Shown here in pieces: positions 16,850 to 18,125 of a stretch of 18,125 nt of DNA (position 1 is the stretch's first letter; each line of letters starts with the position of its first letter). The DNA is from Oscillospiraceae bacterium. Its GTDB lineage: Bacteria > Bacillota > Clostridia > Saccharofermentanales > Saccharofermentanaceae. The DNA lies in contig CACXGG010000054.1 of assembly GCA_902767145.1 (NCBI GenBank), forward strand, positions 1 to 18,125. The letters run 5' to 3'. Position numbers and translations under genes: made by a program. Below the pieces are notes generated by a model, which did no database searches, was not told the DNA's origin, and was given only the letters and a program-made list of their open reading frames with translations.

Positions 16850-16878
16850 ATTTTACTTTAAAAGAAAAAATATGACAA
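16850..16878 (-). promoter_or_regulatory. Promoter of the LtaS-like gene, predicted leaderless
   Basis: On the minus strand, -35 TTGTCA (16873-16878), 17-bp spacer, -10 TAAAAT (16850-16855). The predicted start is near 16843, only 3 nt before the ATG. A second -35-like TTGACT lies at 16881-16886, but its -10 (TTTTAA) is weak. TGAC-N5-GTCA (16873-16885) overlaps the -35 and could be an operator; this is weak evidence. Confidence 0.6.
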
Positions 16879-16889
16879 CAAGTCAAATC

Positions 16890-16919
16890 TTTACAAAAAA
16901 AGGTCCCTGCGAGTATAAT
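16890..16919 (+). promoter_or_regulatory. Promoter of the diaminopimelate dehydrogenase gene
   Basis: Perfect -10 TATAAT at 16914-16919. The -35 is either TTTACA (16890-16895, spacer 18) or TTACAA (16891-16896, spacer 17). The predicted start is near 16926, giving a leader of about 26 nt. It diverges from the LtaS-like promoter with about 12 bp between the two -35 boxes. Confidence 0.8.
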
Positions 16920-16941
16920 AACTACCGAAATTATAGACTTT

Positions 16942-16946
16942 GGAGG
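16942..16946 (+). promoter_or_regulatory. Ribosome binding site deciding the ddh start
   Basis: GGAGG stands 5 nt before ATG 16952-16954. An in-frame TTG at 16940 overlaps this site and would add only four residues, so ATG 16952 is the start. Confidence 0.9.
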
Positions 16947-16951
16947 ATATT

Positions 16952-17938
16952 ATGGCTATAAGAGTTGGAATCATCGGCTACGGCAACCTGGCAAAAGGTG
17001 TCGAGAGCGAGATCAGAAAGAACCCCGACATGGAGCTCAAAGGCATTTTCACAAGAAGAGATCCCTCTTCTGTTACTATCAAGACAGAGGGTGTTCCCGT
17101 TTATTCATCAAACGACATCCCCAACATGAAGGATGATTTCGATGTAATGATCATCTGCGGCGGATCTGCTACAGATCTTCCCACACAGACAAAGGAATAC
17201 GCTAAATACTTCAATGTTATCGACAGTTTCGATACACATGCAAAGATCCCCGAGCACTTCGCAGCAGTAGACGAGTCTGCAAAGGGTGCCGGAAAGATCG
17301 CAGTCATCTCTGTAGGCTGGGATCCCGGAATGTTCTCCCTTACAAGACTTTATGCTAACTGCATCCTTCCCGAGGGCAACGACTATACATTCTGGGGCAA
17401 GGGTGTATCCCAGGGACATTCAGATGCGATCCGCCGTATCAAGGGCGTTAAGAATGCCAAGCAGTACACGATCCCTGTTGAGAGTGCTCTTGAGGCAGTA
17501 AGATCAGGATCCAACCCTGAACTTACCACAAGACAGAAGCACACAAGAGAGTGCTTCGTAGTTGCTGAGGAAGGTGCAGACAAGGCTCTCATCGAGAAGA
17601 CCATCAAAGAGATGCCCAACTACTTCGCAGATTACGATACAACAGTACACTTCATCTCCGAAGAGGAGTTCGAAAGAGACCACTCCAGGATCAACCACGG
17701 CGGTTTCGTATTCAGGAGCGGTGTTACAGGTTTCGAAAACGAGAACAAGCACGTTATCGAGTACTCCCTGAAGCTTGACTCCAACCCTGAGTTCACTGCT
17801 TCCGTACTCCTCGCTTATGCAAGAGCAGCTTACAGGCTCCAGCAGAAGGGCGAGTCAGGATGCAGGACAGTATTTGATATCGCACCTGCACTCTTAAGTC
17901 CCCTTTCAGGAGATGAGATCAGAGCACATCTTCTCTGA
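16952..17938 (+). CDS. ddh: meso-Diaminopimelate D-dehydrogenase
   Basis: NADPH-dependent enzyme that reductively aminates L-2-amino-6-oxopimelate (from tetrahydrodipicolinate) to meso-diaminopimelate in one step. It supplies peptidoglycan and lysine. At 328 residues it matches the 320-residue Corynebacterium Ddh in length. The Rossmann motif GYGNLAKG is at 9-16. Family motifs follow in order: GSATDLP, VGWDPGMFS, WGKGVSQGHSDA, HTRECFVV, HGGFVFRSG and the C-terminal LDSNPEFTASVLLAYARAA. All fit close to the C. glutamicum enzyme. It is a single gene with its own promoter and terminator, divergent from an envelope polymer synthase. No dap genes are in the window. Confidence 0.96.
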   Translation: MAIRVGIIGYGNLAKGVESEIRKNPDMELKGIFTRRDPSSVTIKTEGVPVYSSNDIPNMKDDFDVMIICGGSATDLPTQTKEYAKYFNVIDSFDTHAKIPEHFAAVDESAKGAGKIAVISVGWDPGMFSLTRLYANCILPEGNDYTFWGKGVSQGHSDAIRRIKGVKNAKQYTIPVESALEAVRSGSNPELTTRQKHTRECFVVAEEGADKALIEKTIKEMPNYFADYDTTVHFISEEEFERDHSRINHGGFVFRSGVTGFENENKHVIEYSLKLDSNPEFTASVLLAYARAAYRLQQKGESGCRTVFDIAPALLSPLSGDEIRAHLL

Positions 17939-17960
17939 TAAAAGACTAACAGAAATGATA

Positions 17961-17992
17961 ACAGCCGGTCTAAACTGACCGGCTGTTTTTTT
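17961..17992 (+). terminator. Strong intrinsic terminator after ddh
   Basis: ACAGCCGGTC (17961-17970) pairs perfectly with GACCGGCTGT (17977-17986) around a 6-nt loop, followed by a T run at 17987-17992. It lies 22 bp after the ddh stop. Confidence 0.96.
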
Positions 17993-18002
17993 GTACTCAC
18001 AG

Positions 18003-18125
18003 TTGCCCCGGTGGGGCAACATCAAGGGCAATTAGTTGGCTTTTTGCTAATTCGCTTGCCCCGGTAGGGCAACATTAAGGGCAATTAGTTGGCTTTTTGC
18101 TCACTCGCTTGCCCCGGTGGGGCAA
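18003..18125. repeat. Tandem 53-bp repeat with a 17-bp palindrome, continuing past the right edge
   Basis: Two full units (18003-18055 and 18056-18108) and the first 17 bp of a third (18109-18125). Each unit opens with TTGCCCC-GGT-GGGGCAA; unit 2 has one change, GGTAGGG. It continues through GGGCAATTAGTTGG and a T5 run. The two full units differ only at a few positions (the palindrome arm, ATC/ATT, and GCTAATTCG/GCTCACTCG). Further pairing is possible: GGGCAA at 18026-18031 with TTGCCC opening the next unit, and AATTAG (18030-18035) with CTAATT (18047-18052) in unit 1 only. No ORF is evident in it. Repeat and intervening sequence are equally conserved. Confidence 0.9.

Noticed and set aside
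14933..17938. LtaS-like gene and ddh as a dedicated envelope operon
   Set aside because: They are divergent, with separate promoters and different chemistry; a shared region suggests at most co-regulation.
18003..18125. CRISPR array
   Set aside because: The whole 53-bp unit is conserved, with no variable spacers between short repeats, and no cas gene is nearby. It is a plain tandem repeat.

Overview
The window reads as ordinary chromosomal DNA from a low-to-mid-GC Firmicute, most likely a Clostridia member of the Lachnospiraceae type. The evidence is a PolC-type DNA polymerase III with ispG next to it, a meso-diaminopimelate dehydrogenase, an LtaS-like sulfatase-fold membrane enzyme, strong AGGAGG ribosome binding sites and heavy use of AGA/AGG and ATA codons. 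The lineage call is an inference. I see no prophage, transposase, integron, CRISPR array, tRNA or rRNA.

Layout. (1) Positions 1-7112 hold a leftward operon ispG > polC > priA with gaps of 3 bp and 1 bp. It couples the last-but-one step of isoprenoid synthesis to replication and replication restart; priA runs off the left edge. (2) A divergent CPBP-family membrane protease (7286-8311, +) ends at a bidirectional terminator facing the next operon. (3) A leftward acn > citrate synthase operon (9737-11671, 8378-9733) is driven by a near-consensus promoter, giving acetyl-CoA plus oxaloacetate to isocitrate, probably for glutamate synthesis. (4) A SpoU/TrmH RNA methyltransferase, a sodium:solute symporter and a cytidylate-kinase-like protein follow, all leftward, with hairpin terminators after the symporter and the kinase. 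(5) An LtaS-like phosphoglycerol transferase (leftward) and a diaminopimelate dehydrogenase (rightward) diverge from one promoter region, and both concern the cell envelope. (6) The right end is a strong terminator followed by a tandem 53-bp palindrome-containing repeat that leaves the window.

Most notable: PolC keeps its OB, PHP, zinc and polymerase motifs, but its embedded DnaQ-like proofreading exonuclease has lost nearly all catalytic acidic residues. Next in interest are the 53-bp repeat array, a predicted leaderless mRNA for the LtaS-like gene, and a hairpin that buries the near-perfect ribosome binding site of the cytidylate-kinase-like gene. I found no convincing multi-gene novel system.
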